A stretch of DNA of 55,470 bases from an uncultured Prevotella sp. (GCA_934196725.1 CAKPWR010000009.1:1-55470); one strand, 5' to 3'; counted from the stretch's first letter, positions 40,353-50,696 are shown. The notes: generated from the letters alone by a model not told the origin. Made by a program: numbers and translations.

Positions 40353-40554
40353 CGCCCTGAAAGGGCAGAAGCTCCTAGCCCAGGGCTGCGCCCTGGGTAA
40401 TGGTTGACCGCCCCCTAGTCGCCCTGAAAGGGCAAAAGCTTTAAAATACACAAGGGGCAATTTGTAAAGCTTTTGCCCTTACAGGGCGCCTTGCCATCTG
40501 CTCATTATCCCCAGGGCGTTGCCCTGGGCTAGGAGCTTCTGCCCTTTCAGGGCG
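40353..40554. repeat. Inverted pair of family D repeats
   Basis: D copies at 40353-40446 (plus) and 40465-40554 (minus), with the same arrangement as 36447-36649. No gene lies in the 40175-40796 gap. Confidence 0.9.
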
Positions 40555-40710
40555 TATGGCGCAATGAATGCTTGCTTTCACAATTGCCGGGTGCAGCTTA
40601 TCTTATGCAAAGGTACTATTTATTTTCGTAAAGTGCAAGAATCGGGCAGTTTTTCTCGATTGTAACAAGATATTTATGCGATTTTATTAGCTTATTTCGA
40701 TTTTTTGCAG

Positions 40711-40718
40711 TACTTTTG
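40711..40718 (+). promoter_or_regulatory. -7 box of the DMT exporter gene
   Basis: TACTTTTG about 78 bp before the start. The -33 position is only T-rich. Confidence 0.45.
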
Positions 40719-40796
40719 CAGCCCGAAAGGAGTAGATATTTATAAAAATATTAATAAGGAATAAGAAAAACTTAGTAAAAAAGCGTTTTAATTCAA

Positions 40797-41675
40797 ATGA
40801 CAAGCAGTAATAAAGTGAAAGGCTTTGCGGCGGGAGTTGTTGCCGCTGTGTGTTATGGTACCAATCCTTTGGGTACGCTGGAGCTCTATGGTGACGGATT
40901 CAATTCCAGTTCGGTGCTCATCTATCGCTATCTCCTGGCGGTATTGATGTTTGCCGTGGTGATGCTGTTCCGCAAGGAGAGCTTCAAGGTGAAGTGGGGA
41001 CACCTGATTCGTCTTGCCACGCTGGGTTGTATGTTCTCCCTCTCCTCGGCAACGCTTTATGTCAGTTTTCACTACATGGCAGCTGGAATCGCCAGCACCA
41101 TCCTCTTCGTCTATCCCATCATGACGGCGATACTGATGACGGTGTTCTTCCATGAGAAGGTGACGTGGACCACTACGCTCGCCATTCTGCTGGCTGTATC
41201 GGGTGTGGGCTTGCTTTATCAGGGCGACGGCAACGACAAGCTGAGCACGGCTGGTTTTGCGCTGGTGATGTGTTCTTCCCTGCTTTATGCACTCTATATC
41301 ATCTCGGTGAACCAGTGGAAGAATCCGGGCATGTCGAACATCAAGTTCACCTTCTATATTCTGGTATTCGGACTCATCACGATGCTCGTCTATTCGTTCA
41401 TTGCGGGCGAGAAAATCCAGATGCTTCAAACTCCGATGCATTGGGTCTATGCAGTCCAGCTTGCGTTGCTGCCAACGGTATTGTCTCTCTTCTTCATGAC
41501 CATCTCCATCAATCTCATCGGCAGTACTCCAGCTGCCATCATGGGTGCCCTGGAGCCAGTAACGGCAGTCATCATCGGTGTCTGCATCTTCGGCGAGAGC
41601 TTCTCCCTGCAGCTAGCCATCGGCATCCTCGCCATTCTGGCTGGTGTAACGATTATTATCGCAAGGAAGAAATAG
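40797..41675 (+). CDS. DMT-superfamily (EamA) transporter
   Basis: The 292-residue protein has ten hydrophobic helices in two EamA repeats (first GVVAAVCYGTNPLGTLELYG, second GFALVMCSSLLYALYIIS). It ends with the typical GALEPVTAVIIGVCIFGE and a basic tail ARKK. It probably exports amino acids or other small metabolites, and the substrate cannot be inferred. Confidence 0.9.
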   Translation: MTSSNKVKGFAAGVVAAVCYGTNPLGTLELYGDGFNSSSVLIYRYLLAVLMFAVVMLFRKESFKVKWGHLIRLATLGCMFSLSSATLYVSFHYMAAGIASTILFVYPIMTAILMTVFFHEKVTWTTTLAILLAVSGVGLLYQGDGNDKLSTAGFALVMCSSLLYALYIISVNQWKNPGMSNIKFTFYILVFGLITMLVYSFIAGEKIQMLQTPMHWVYAVQLALLPTVLSLFFMTISINLIGSTPAAIMGALEPVTAVIIGVCIFGESFSLQLAIGILAILAGVTIIIARKK

Positions 41676-41708
41676 GATTTTCTGAATGAACAGTAAATAT
41701 AAAAATAC

Positions 41709-41747
41709 AAGGCTGCCTCCGCAATGATGTCGGAGACAGCCTTTTTT
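41709..41747 (+). terminator. Terminator of the DMT exporter gene
   Basis: AAGGCTG-CTCCG / CGGAG-CAGCCTT stem with one bulge position per side and a 9-nt loop, ending in TTTTTT. Confidence 0.85.
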
Positions 41748-41782
41748 AGATTGAATTATAACCTTTCCCTTTAATTCCGGTT

Positions 41783-42694
41783 TTATCTTAAGATATCCTT
41801 CAGCGCAAAGTTAGCGAGGATACTGGTGCTCTGGCTCAGCATGCGGATAAACTCCTGGGCTGAGTTCTTCATGTAGGCATCTTTCAGGATGTGGATGCAG
41901 CCATCCATCTCGTTGTCGGCAGCATCTATCGGAATCGCCTTCATGCCATTCTCCAGAATGGTGGTGGATTCTGAGAGCACACTGACCAGATTGCTGCGAT
42001 GCAGGAGGTCGAAGATGATGTTCACATTATTTACCTCTACCATGATCTTGAAATCGAGGTCCTTGCCGTCTATCAGATAGTCGAAGGCGTTGCGAGCCTG
42101 CAGACCCTTGCATGGAAGGATGAGGTCGTAGCGCTCCAGTTCTGAGAGCTTGATGGAGGAGAGACGTGCCAGGGGATGGTTCTCGTTCACGATTGCCGCC
42201 AGACGGTTGCTGAAGATGGCACGGCTGTCTATCGCCTTGTCAGTCTTGAGGGGCTTGAAGGCAAGCGCCAGGTCGAGTTCACGCTTCTTCAAGCCGTCCA
42301 TCAGCTCCTGCATCGAACGGTACTGGATGTTCAGCTTCACGTGAGGATAAGCGTGGAGGAAGGCGATGAGCGTCTCTGCCATGATGTTGCTGAAGGAGTA
42401 GGTGACGCCGATGTTCAGTTCGCCGGTGAGCATCTCCTTCAGGTCGTTCATGTGGTCAACGCACGCCATGGTGCAGTTTACGGCATTCTGGGCATAGGGA
42501 AGAAGCTCCTTTCCTGCCTCGGTGAGATAAACCTCGTGCGAGTTACGTTCGAAGAGCGGCAAGCCTATTTCCTGTTCCAGATGCGAAATCTGCTGCGAGA
42601 GGGTGCTCTGCGTGATGTAGAGCTTGCGCGATGCCTCCGAGAAATTGAGCGTCTCGGCTACCTTCAAGAAGTATTTCAGTTGTCGTATTTCCAT
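41783..42694 (-). CDS. LysR-family transcriptional regulator
   Basis: The 303-residue protein has an N-terminal winged HTH (MEIRQLKYFLKVAETLNFSE, then SRKLYITQSTLSQQISHLEQ) and a periplasmic-binding-like effector domain (ELNIGVTYSFSNIMAETLIA). It stands 135 bp downstream of thrE on the same strand, and its own promoter lies in that gap. It may control the neighbouring exporters. The effector is unknown. Confidence 0.92.
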   Translation of the reverse strand: MEIRQLKYFLKVAETLNFSEASRKLYITQSTLSQQISHLEQEIGLPLFERNSHEVYLTEAGKELLPYAQNAVNCTMACVDHMNDLKEMLTGELNIGVTYSFSNIMAETLIAFLHAYPHVKLNIQYRSMQELMDGLKKRELDLALAFKPLKTDKAIDSRAIFSNRLAAIVNENHPLARLSSIKLSELERYDLILPCKGLQARNAFDYLIDGKDLDFKIMVEVNNVNIIFDLLHRSNLVSVLSESTTILENGMKAIPIDAADNEMDGCIHILKDAYMKNSAQEFIRMLSQSTSILANFALKDILR

Positions 42695-42711
42695 TATTTT
42701 CCTTTTTTATG

Positions 42712-42781
42712 GCTATCGGTTTCAGAGATAGCCGATAGCTTGTTTTCGCTGCAAAGATAATGTTTTTATTTCGAAATCCAA
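42712..42781 (-). promoter_or_regulatory. Promoter and inverted repeat of the LysR gene
   Basis: Minus strand TTG (42779-42781), 19 nt, TATCTTTG (42752-42759). Downstream, GCTATCGG (42712-42719) / CCGATAGC (42732-42739) forms an inverted repeat. It is either an autoregulatory site or a leader hairpin. Confidence 0.6.
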
Positions 42782-42829
42782 GAATATTGGATAAAAAATA
42801 TCCCATATTCTCAAATTTCCAATCCTCCA

Positions 42830-44290
42830 TTACTTGATTTCCACCTCGTGCAAATCCACAAATTCGCCATTCTTCTTCTTTCTCTCCACCAGCATGTTGA
42901 GGAGCTTGCGCTTGCGGTTGTCGGCAATGAAGCGACGGAAGAAGACGTTTGGAATCGCAACACCCAGGGCGATGCAGATGATGGCGAGCGATGCCTTGAT
43001 GAGGTTGTTCATACCCACGGTTACCTCGCCTACCACACCGTGCATGTCGATGAAGGCAAAGAGGGCGCGATACATCAATACTCCTGGTACCATTGGGATG
43101 ACACTAGGGATGGTGATGCACTGGTGAGGGGTGTGGAACCAGTGGCGAGCCTTGATGACGATGATGCTGATGAGGGCAGAACCGGCAAGCGAACCGATGC
43201 TCAAGCCCATATCGAGACCGATATTGCCATTGGATGGACCCAGATTCACGAAGTTGCGGAAGCAAACGGCGATGATACCGCCCATAGCCACTGCCGGCAA
43301 GAGTCTTCTAGGGATGCTGAAGATGGTAGAGAAGCCCATGGCTGATACGGCTGCTGCAATGGCAAACTCCCAGTATTCGTGGTGAGGAGTCATCGTAAGA
43401 TCCTTCACGAAGTTGTCGATGTGGCAAACCTGGATGGCGAAGGCGATACCGAACGCCATCGCAAAGAGCATCAGCAGCGTGTTGAGGGCGCGCACCATTC
43501 CCACCTCTATATATCCGTCGAGCATATCGCTCACGAAGTTAATCAATGGAACTCCCGGCACGATGAAGAGGGCACACGCCATCAATGGATGCCAAGGGGT
43601 ATCTGAATGCATGAAGCCTGGAAGTGCGGCTGAGATGGCTGGATTGAGCGACAGGAACGAAGTCAACCAGGCAATCAGCGTTGCAACGAATGCCGAAATA
43701 CCGATAGCCACATAGTTGTTGCAGCCCTTGGTAGGCAGGAACATTCTCAGGCGGAAACCCAGGATAGCTGCCAGGGAACAGAAGAAGAATGCTGGCCAGT
43801 CGCAACCGAACTGGATGCAGAATCCACCGCAGGCGAATCCACCGCCGATGGCTACCTGCCAAGGAGTGAAGCTGCGTGGAGTGGCCTTGATATCGTTCAA
43901 TGCCTGCTCATACTGTTCGAGAGAATAGTTCTCCTTGATGGCCTGCCAGGTGAGCTTGCTTACCAGAGAGATAGAGGTAAGGTTGATGCCGTGCTTCTCG
44001 CAGCGCTGGAACTTGGAGAAGGAATGCTCCTCGTCGCTGTAGTTCACCATCAATACGTTCCAGTTGATGTAGAGGTGCATGTATCGCTCGTCGAGTCCGA
44101 GGAAAGCCGCTGCACGCTTCATGGTTCGCATGATGCGGGAGGTGTCGGCAGCACTCTCCATGAGAATGCTACCGGTACGTAATAACAAGTCGAGTTTTCT
44201 TCTGAGTTCTGATTCTGCGATTTCCTTGCAGTTGCAGTTGTCAATGCCTTTCTCTGCGCAGTTGCAGTTCTTCATGTTTTTTTCTTCCAT
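42830..44290 (-). CDS. thrE: Threonine/serine exporter, ThrE family
   Basis: The 486-residue protein joins the ThrE-type N-terminal domain (LLRTGSILMESAADTSRIMR) with about ten membrane helices, including LMACALFIVPGVPLINFVSD and TIPSVIPMVPGVLMYRAL. This is the fused form of the two-subunit exporters. The N-terminal 25 residues hold two NCNC motifs (NCNCAEKGIDNCNCKE), an unusual Cys-rich extension that could bind metal. The next ATG upstream of ELRRKL would omit part of it. It is nine bp downstream of the AspT-like transporter gene and probably co-transcribed. Confidence 0.92.
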   Translation of the reverse strand: MEEKNMKNCNCAEKGIDNCNCKEIAESELRRKLDLLLRTGSILMESAADTSRIMRTMKRAAAFLGLDERYMHLYINWNVLMVNYSDEEHSFSKFQRCEKHGINLTSISLVSKLTWQAIKENYSLEQYEQALNDIKATPRSFTPWQVAIGGGFACGGFCIQFGCDWPAFFFCSLAAILGFRLRMFLPTKGCNNYVAIGISAFVATLIAWLTSFLSLNPAISAALPGFMHSDTPWHPLMACALFIVPGVPLINFVSDMLDGYIEVGMVRALNTLLMLFAMAFGIAFAIQVCHIDNFVKDLTMTPHHEYWEFAIAAAVSAMGFSTIFSIPRRLLPAVAMGGIIAVCFRNFVNLGPSNGNIGLDMGLSIGSLAGSALISIIVIKARHWFHTPHQCITIPSVIPMVPGVLMYRALFAFIDMHGVVGEVTVGMNNLIKASLAIICIALGVAIPNVFFRRFIADNRKRKLLNMLVERKKKNGEFVDLHEVEIK

Positions 44291-44299
44291 ATATTTAAT

Positions 44300-45988
44300 T
44301 TATCCGAATACGAAAATAATAATCTGAATAGTAACGATTCTGAGGAACATGGCAAATGGATAAACATTCGCATAGCCCACAGATGGTGCATCTGCTGAGG
44401 TCTGCTCACGTACGTAAGCCAGGGCAGATGGGTTGGTGTTGGCACCTGCCAATACACCGAGCAGTGTGTAATAATTGATGTGGAATACATATCTTCCGAT
44501 GATGCCGCCGATGATGATAGGAATCATGGTGATGGCGATACCGTAGAGAATCCAGGTCATTCCGCTTTCTGTGGCTACGGTCTGGATGAACTGTTCGCCT
44601 GTACCGAGACCTACGCAAGCCAGGAAGATGCAGAGACCAATCTCACGGAGCATCAGGTTGGCTGAAATGGTGTTGTAGGTGACGAGGTTGTACTTCGGAC
44701 CGAAGTAACCTATCAGGATAGCTACTACCAATGGACCACCGGTCAATCCGAGACGCAGGTTCTCGTTGATGCCAGGGATGAAGAATGGAATGTTAGCCAC
44801 GATACAACCCAGCATGATGCCCAGGAAGATAGGAATCAGATTAGGGTAGTTGAGGCGTTTCATCTGGTTACCCAATACCTTTTCGGTATGAGCGATGGCA
44901 AGTTCTGTACCCACTACGGTAACACGGTCGCCCAGCTGCAACTTCAACTGTGGAGTAGCAATCAGGTCTACACCATTACGGTTCACACGGGTGATGTTGG
45001 TGCCGAGGCTTGAACGGATCTGAAGCTGGCTGATGCTCTTGCCGTTGATGCCAGGCTTGGTGATGCGGATGCGGCGGGTGATGAGCTCCTTGCCGTATTT
45101 CTCGTCGCTGACCTGTACTTTCTCACCGAGCAATACGGTGATAGGCTCTTCTACGGTAGGGTGAGCCACAATCTGAAGGATATCTCCCTCTTCGATGATG
45201 GTGCGGCCGTTCACTACCTCATCGCGCTTGTCGCTGTTCTTGCGGATAATCTTTGAAACCATGAAGTCGCGCTTCAGGATGTCGCGAATCTGCTTGATGC
45301 TGTCGCCGAATACCATCTGGTTGGTTACCTGGATAGAGAAGGTGTTGAGGGTCATCGTCTCCAGGTGGCCCATACCGCGCTTGGCTGCAGCTTCCTCTTC
45401 GCTCTTGTCAATACGCAGCGCATACCTTAATATAATAAAGGACAGAATGACGCCCAATACACCCATCGGGTAAGCGATGGCATATCCTGCTGCGATAGAA
45501 GGAGCATCGATGTGACGGAGGTCGCTGAAAGCCTGCTGTGCAGCACCGAGTCCTGGGGTGTTGGTAACAGCACCTGAGAGGATACCAGCCATAGAAGTGA
45601 TGGATGTTCCTGAGAAGGAGAAGATGGCGAGGGTAGTGATGATGCTCAGTGCAATGACGATGATACTGAGCAGGTTGAGACTCTTGCCGCCATTCTTGAA
45701 GGAAGCGAAGAAACCAGGACCTACTTCAAGACCGATGGAATAAACGAAGAGAATCAAGCCAAACTCCTTGAGGAAGTGAAGCAGGTGCTCATCGAGATTG
45801 AGAGAGTAATGACCGAAGATAAGGCCGATGAAAAGAATCCATGCCAATCCGAGAGAAACTCCCTTTACTCTCAACTTTCCTAAACTCAAACCCAGGGTAA
45901 TGACCAACGCCAAGATCATTACTGAGTGGGCTACACCGCCTCCCCACAGATCAGGGAAGCCGTAAAACAGATTTTTTAAGATATCCAT
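44300..45988 (-). CDS. AspT/YidE-like putative transporter with two RCK_C domains
   Basis: The 562-residue protein has five to six N-terminal helices (GLILFVYSIGLEVGPGFFAS). Two regulatory TrkA-C (RCK_C) domains follow at about 200-370. A second membrane half contains LREIGLCIFLACVGLGTGEQ and GANTNPSALAYV. This is the layout of the aspartate:alanine exchanger family. The substrate is likely a small carboxylate or amino acid. It is first in a two-gene unit with thrE. Confidence 0.9.
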   Translation of the reverse strand: MDILKNLFYGFPDLWGGGVAHSVMILALVITLGLSLGKLRVKGVSLGLAWILFIGLIFGHYSLNLDEHLLHFLKEFGLILFVYSIGLEVGPGFFASFKNGGKSLNLLSIIVIALSIITTLAIFSFSGTSITSMAGILSGAVTNTPGLGAAQQAFSDLRHIDAPSIAAGYAIAYPMGVLGVILSFIILRYALRIDKSEEEAAAKRGMGHLETMTLNTFSIQVTNQMVFGDSIKQIRDILKRDFMVSKIIRKNSDKRDEVVNGRTIIEEGDILQIVAHPTVEEPITVLLGEKVQVSDEKYGKELITRRIRITKPGINGKSISQLQIRSSLGTNITRVNRNGVDLIATPQLKLQLGDRVTVVGTELAIAHTEKVLGNQMKRLNYPNLIPIFLGIMLGCIVANIPFFIPGINENLRLGLTGGPLVVAILIGYFGPKYNLVTYNTISANLMLREIGLCIFLACVGLGTGEQFIQTVATESGMTWILYGIAITMIPIIIGGIIGRYVFHINYYTLLGVLAGANTNPSALAYVREQTSADAPSVGYANVYPFAMFLRIVTIQIIIFVFG

Positions 45989-46115
45989 GTTCTTATATTA
46001 TATGATGTTTATTTCTTCAATTATTCGTTATTGCTCTTTTGTCATAACTACTTTTGCCGTCTTCGATGCTTGTTATAGTTTTTTACCATACTTGCATCTC
46101 TCTGATTTTCGATTG

Positions 46116-46123
46116 CAAAGGTA
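46116..46123 (-). promoter_or_regulatory. -7 box of the AspT-like/thrE unit
   Basis: TACCTTTG on the minus strand, about 128 bp before the start. The rest of the 347-bp intergenic stretch 45989-46335 shows only this box and the mnmA box. Confidence 0.45.
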
Positions 46124-46297
46124 TAGATAAAATCGAAAGCAGAAAAGCATTGGTATTGGAATGAGTCGATTTCAGCTATAGGAAATTTCGATAGAAGAAA
46201 TGGCAAATGGAAGCGGAGAATGTTGAAAAATGGTGGACTTTTCGGGGAAATAATGGATTTTTTAGAGGAATTAGGGCATATTTTCCGGAATTTATTG

Positions 46298-46305
46298 TAA
46301 CTTTG
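46298..46305 (+). promoter_or_regulatory. -7 box of mnmA
   Basis: TAACTTTG about 30 bp upstream of the mnmA start, with no clear -33 element. Confidence 0.45.
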
Positions 46306-46335
46306 CCTTCAGTTTTGAATAATAGTGAATAGAAA

Positions 46336-47472
46336 ATGGATAATATATTGACAGATACTCCAAGAGAGAAAGAATTGGAGACCAGAGATGAGCACTTTCT
46401 TGCCGAGGTAAAGGACAAGCGAGTGGCTGTGCTGCTTTCGGGTGGCGTGGATAGTTCGGTGGTGGTCTGGGAGTTTGCCCGACTGGGCCTGCATCCAGAC
46501 TGCTTCTATATCAAGATTGGTCCGGAAGAGAAGGAGGAATGGGACTGTTCCTCTGAAGAAGACCTGGAAATGGCTACTGCCGTGGCTCGAAAGTATGGCT
46601 GTAAGCTGGAAGTTGTTGACTGTCATCAGGAATACTGGAACGAGGTGACCCGCTATACCATGGACAAGGTGAAGGCGGGATTCACTCCAAATCCTGATGT
46701 GATGTGCAACAGACTCATCAAGTTTGGTGCGTTCGATGAGAAGATGGGACATCACTATGATCTCATCGCTACCGGTCATTATGCGCAGACAGAAACAGAC
46801 GAAAATGGCGATAAATGGCTTGTTACGAGTCCTGACCCCGTAAAGGATCAGACCGATTTTCTGGCTCAGATAGAGAGCTGGCAATTGAAAAAAGCGATTT
46901 TCCCTATCGGTCATCACATCAAAAACGAAATTCGTGAGATAGCAGAAGAGGAACATCTCATCAATGCCAAGCGCAAGGATAGTCAAGGAATCTGCTTTCT
47001 GGGGCAGATTAACTATAATGATTACATCCGCAGATATCTGGGCGAGAACCCTGGCGATGTGATTGAGATGGAGACCGGAAAGCGCATTGGCGAACATAAG
47101 GGATTGTGGTTCCATACCATCGGTCAGCGCAAGGGATTGGGCTTTGGTGGCGGTCCTTGGTTCGTCATCAAGAAGGATGTGGCGAACAATATTCTGTATG
47201 TAAGTCATGGTTATGACCCTCAGACGGCTTATAAGAAGGATTTCCCATTGCAGGACTTCCATTTCCTTACCAGGGAAGTGGCGATGCAGAAGGTAACCTT
47301 CAAGATTCGACATACACCGGAGTATCATCCTGCTACTATCGAAAAACTCGATGATGGCAGATGGATGATTCATTCTGAAGAGGCAATTCATGGTGTGGCT
47401 CCGGGCCAATTCTGCGTAGTTTATGATGAAAATCATCATCGTTGCTACGGTTCGGGAGAAATCACCATCTAG
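46336..47472 (+). CDS. mnmA: tRNA-specific 2-thiouridylase
   Basis: The 378-residue enzyme thiolates U34 of Glu, Gln and Lys tRNAs. The PP-loop AVLLSGGVDSSV lies near residue 35. The catalytic cysteines are in FTPNPDVMCNRLIKF and SQGICFLGQ. The C-terminal GLWFHTIGQRKGLGFGGG is family-typical. Bacteroidota often carry more than one MnmA-like gene, and this one seems complete. Confidence 0.95.
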   Translation: MDNILTDTPREKELETRDEHFLAEVKDKRVAVLLSGGVDSSVVVWEFARLGLHPDCFYIKIGPEEKEEWDCSSEEDLEMATAVARKYGCKLEVVDCHQEYWNEVTRYTMDKVKAGFTPNPDVMCNRLIKFGAFDEKMGHHYDLIATGHYAQTETDENGDKWLVTSPDPVKDQTDFLAQIESWQLKKAIFPIGHHIKNEIREIAEEEHLINAKRKDSQGICFLGQINYNDYIRRYLGENPGDVIEMETGKRIGEHKGLWFHTIGQRKGLGFGGGPWFVIKKDVANNILYVSHGYDPQTAYKKDFPLQDFHFLTREVAMQKVTFKIRHTPEYHPATIEKLDDGRWMIHSEEAIHGVAPGQFCVVYDENHHRCYGSGEITI

Positions 47473-47505
47473 GTTTTGTGGGTTATAAATCACTGAACGT
47501 AATTC

Positions 47506-47546
47506 AAAAAAAGCTGTGTTTATCCGTAGATGAACACAGCTTTTTT
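47506..47546. terminator. Bidirectional terminator between mnmA and fucP
   Basis: AAAAAAGCTGTGTT / AACACAGCTTTTTT stem with a 12-nt loop. A and T runs on both sides suit both converging genes. Confidence 0.88.
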
Positions 47547-47562
47547 CTTGTTTATGTAGGGT

Positions 47563-48891
47563 TTATCCCAATAATTTTCCTATACTGCGCAACTTAGTGC
47601 GGTATCCGTAGATGGCAATCACCACGAAACAGATAAATGGGAGTATGAACGATACGTTGGTGGATGGCATTCCGAATACGGTATGCATGTCGATGATGGA
47701 TGCCTGCAAAGGTGGCAGGACACTACCGCCAAGAATCGCCATGATCAGACCAGCTGCACCAAACTTGGCATCGTCGCCAAGACCCCTCAGGGCAATACCG
47801 TAGATGGTAGGGAACATCAGCGACATGCAGGCGCTGACTGCTACCAGACAGTAGAGACCCCAGATGTTGTGGAGGGCAATGACGCCAATGGTGAAGCAAC
47901 CACCTGCTATCGCCAAGATCATCAGCAGCTGACCGGCATTGAAGAAGCGGAGAATGAAGGTGCAGATGAAGCGGGAGCAGCAGAACAGTACCATCGCAAT
48001 GATGTTGAACTTCTGCGAGGTTACCTCGGCATCAATCTCAGCCATTCCTTCCTGCATCAGAATGCGGGTACCATACTGGATGATGAAGGTCCAGCACATA
48101 ATCTGTGCGCCCACATAGAAGAATTGGGCGAATACACCTTCACGGTAGTGTGGCATGCGGGAGATGCGGCGCAGGGTTGGCATGAAGTTTATCTTGTTGT
48201 CTTTCTCGCCGTTTTTCGGCATCTTGGTGAACAGAATGACAAAGAAGATGGCGAGGATGATCAGACCGATAATCAGATATGGATTGATCAATATCGAAAG
48301 GTCGTACTCCTTGATAGCCTCAAACTCGCTATCCGAGAGATTGGCGCGTCCAGCCGTATCAAGCGGGTTGAGTTTTGCCTGGATGAAGTTCATCGCCACA
48401 TACATACCGAGCAGCGAACCCATCGGGTTGAACGATTGTGCCAGGTTGAGTCGGCGTGTTGCCGTCTCCTCCGTTCCCATCGAAAGGATATAAGGGTTGC
48501 TCGATGTCTCCAGGAAGGAGAGTCCGCAGGTCAGGATGAAGTAGGCGAGGAGAAACGGATAGTATTCGCCCGTCATCTTTGCCGGATAGAAGAGGAATGC
48601 GCCGAAGGCATAGAGTCCTAATCCCAGCAGTACGCCTGCCTTGTAGGAGAAGCGGCGGATGAAGATTGCGGCAGGGAATGCCATGGCGAAGTAACCTCCG
48701 TAGAAGGCAACCTGTACCAGTGCACCATCCGTAGAAGACATTCGGAATATCTTGGAGAATGCCTTCACCATCGGATTGGTGATATCATTGGCAAATCCCC
48801 ACAGTGCAAAGCACGATGTGATTAATATGAATGGTATGAGGTAGCTAACCCCATCCTTCATGAGAATTGATTCTTGCTTTTTCTGTTCCAT
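47563..48891 (-). CDS. fucP: L-fucose:H+ symporter, FucP-type MFS transporter
   Basis: The 442-residue protein has twelve helices. FucP signatures are SCFALWGFANDITNPMVKAF, GYFAMAFPAAIFIRR, then LETSSNPYILSMG and RLNLAQSFNPMGSLLGM. It lies 32 bp downstream of fucI on the same strand, supporting fucose rather than another sugar. An intact relative of the pseudogene at 2899-3444. Confidence 0.93.
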   Translation of the reverse strand: MEQKKQESILMKDGVSYLIPFILITSCFALWGFANDITNPMVKAFSKIFRMSSTDGALVQVAFYGGYFAMAFPAAIFIRRFSYKAGVLLGLGLYAFGAFLFYPAKMTGEYYPFLLAYFILTCGLSFLETSSNPYILSMGTEETATRRLNLAQSFNPMGSLLGMYVAMNFIQAKLNPLDTAGRANLSDSEFEAIKEYDLSILINPYLIIGLIILAIFFVILFTKMPKNGEKDNKINFMPTLRRISRMPHYREGVFAQFFYVGAQIMCWTFIIQYGTRILMQEGMAEIDAEVTSQKFNIIAMVLFCCSRFICTFILRFFNAGQLLMILAIAGGCFTIGVIALHNIWGLYCLVAVSACMSLMFPTIYGIALRGLGDDAKFGAAGLIMAILGGSVLPPLQASIIDMHTVFGMPSTNVSFILPFICFVVIAIYGYRTKLRSIGKLLG

Positions 48892-48923
48892 GTGAATGAT
48901 ATTCGTACTGATGGTGTTACACC

Positions 48924-50696
48924 TTATTTATATATAGGACCGTAGTTCTTGCAAGCACGGAAGTCTGCACCTTCCTTGTCCATGCCGAATGCGTTCCAAG
49001 CTGCAGGACGGAAGATCTTGTCCTCTTCTACGTTGTGCATGCATACTGGGATGCGGAGGATAGAGCAGAGAGTGATGAGGTCGGCACCGATATGGCCGTA
49101 GCTGATAGCACCGTGGTTGGCGCCCCAGTTGTTCATCACTGAATATACATCCTTGAATGGAGCCTTGTCGCAAAGACGTGGTGCGAACCAGGTTGTAGGC
49201 CATGTTGGGTCTGTACGCTTGTCGAGAATCTTGTGAATCTCAGGATCAATCTCAACAGTCCAACCTTCAGCCAACTGGAGCACAGGACCAAGACCCTTTA
49301 CGTGGTTCAAGCGAACCATGGTTACAGGCATACCGCCCTTGGTGAGGAAGTTGGAAGAGAAACCGCCACCACGGAAGTAGTCACGGTTAGCAGGATACCA
49401 GGTAGTTGCCTTCAAGCACTTATCTACATCCTCCTCGGTCATCTCCCAAGGCTGCTTCATGATTGGGTTGCCCTCTGCATCTGTTGCCTGACCTGTACCA
49501 TCGAGTGTGGTAGCACCAGAGTTGATCAAGTGGATGATACCACCAGCAGCCTGACCTGTAAGTTCCTTACCGGTAACACGCTTCACTGCCTCTGGACTCC
49601 AGTAGGTGCGAACGTCGCTGAAGATCTGGGCACGACCTGTCAACAGGTGGTTGAACAACATAGCTACGCCGTTGCCTGCATCATTCTCAGTAGCGAGGAT
49701 GATAGCTTCACGGATACCGTTCCAGTCGAATGAAGTATTGAGGAGAGCCTCAGGATAGTCGCCGTTAGGATAGAAGTCTGTCCACTGACGCTGTCCCTGG
49801 AAGCCACCGGCGATGGCGTTATGACCCAATGCTTCCTCCTTGAAGCCCAACTCTTTCAATCTTGGGTTGCCGTGCATCAGGTCGCGCATGATGATAGTCA
49901 TCTTCACGATAAACTCCCAGTCAGCATTCTTCTGCTCGCGGGTCTTTGCCTTTTCGTTGTTAGCGATGTCCTCACCCTCATTGCACATACAGTGCTCACG
50001 GGTCCATGCCATAGCTTTCTCGTACTCCACTGGGTCGTAGATACCCTCAGTCATGCGGCGGATGATCTCAGTAAGGTCAACACTCTCGTTGCGCATACCG
50101 AGGTACTCCTGGAAGAAGTTAGGGTCAACGATAGAACCTGCGATACCCATGCAGGCGCTACCCATGGAAAGATATGATTTTCCGCGCATGGTAGCTACAG
50201 CCTGGGCAGCTCTAGCAAAGCGCAAGATCTTTTCTGCTACATCAGCAGGGATAGAGTCGTCCTCCAAGTCCTGAACATCATGACCATAGATGCCGAAAGC
50301 TGGCAATCCCTTCTGGGCATGAGCTGCGAGAACAGCAGCCAGATAAACAGCACCCGGACGTTCTGTACCATTGAATCCCCATACAGCTTTTGGCCAGTGA
50401 GGATGCATATCCATAGTTTCAGCACCATAGCACCAGCAAGAAGTAACGGTGATGGTAGAGCCAACACCCTCGCGCTCAAACTTTTCTGCGCAAGCTGCAC
50501 TCTCTGCCACACGGCCGATGGTACTGTCTGCGATCACGCACTCCACAGGAGAGCCGTCGCCATTACGTAAGTTTTCTGAAATAAGTTTGGCTACAGACTT
50601 AGCCAAATTCATGGTTTTTTCCTCGAGGCTTTCACGTACACCTCCCTGACGTCCGTCGATAGTAGGACGGATACCGATTTTAGGATAGTTGCTCAT
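48924..50696 (-). CDS. fucI: L-fucose isomerase
   Basis: The 590-residue enzyme converts L-fucose to L-fuculose. The N-terminus [20 protein letters not shown] and the metal-site region [14 protein letters not shown] are those of FucI. The C-terminal domain contains [14 protein letters not shown] and [14 protein letters not shown]. No fuculokinase or aldolase is seen nearby, so the rest of the pathway must lie elsewhere. Confidence 0.96.
   Translation of the reverse strand: MSNYPKIGIRPTIDGRQGGVRESLEEKTMNLAKSVAKLISENLRNGDGSPVECVIADSTIGRVAESAACAEKFEREGVGSTITVTSCWCYGAETMDMHPHWPKAVWGFNGTERPGAVYLAAVLAAHAQKGLPAFGIYGHDVQDLEDDSIPADVAEKILRFARAAQAVATMRGKSYLSMGSACMGIAGSIVDPNFFQEYLGMRNESVDLTEIIRRMTEGIYDPVEYEKAMAWTREHCMCNEGEDIANNEKAKTREQKNADWEFIVKMTIIMRDLMHGNPRLKELGFKEEALGHNAIAGGFQGQRQWTDFYPNGDYPEALLNTSFDWNGIREAIILATENDAGNGVAMLFNHLLTGRAQIFSDVRTYWSPEAVKRVTGKELTGQAAGGIIHLINSGATTLDGTGQATDAEGNPIMKQPWEMTEEDVDKCLKATTWYPANRDYFRGGGFSSNFLTKGGMPVTMVRLNHVKGLGPVLQLAEGWTVEIDPEIHKILDKRTDPTWPTTWFAPRLCDKAPFKDVYSVMNNWGANHGAISYGHIGADLITLCSILRIPVCMHNVEEDKIFRPAAWNAFGMDKEGADFRACKNYGPIYK

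Noticed and set aside
46309..47493. Minus-strand 394-codon frame opposite mnmA
   Set aside because: The mnmA frame carries the PP-loop and catalytic Cys motifs; the opposite frame matches nothing.
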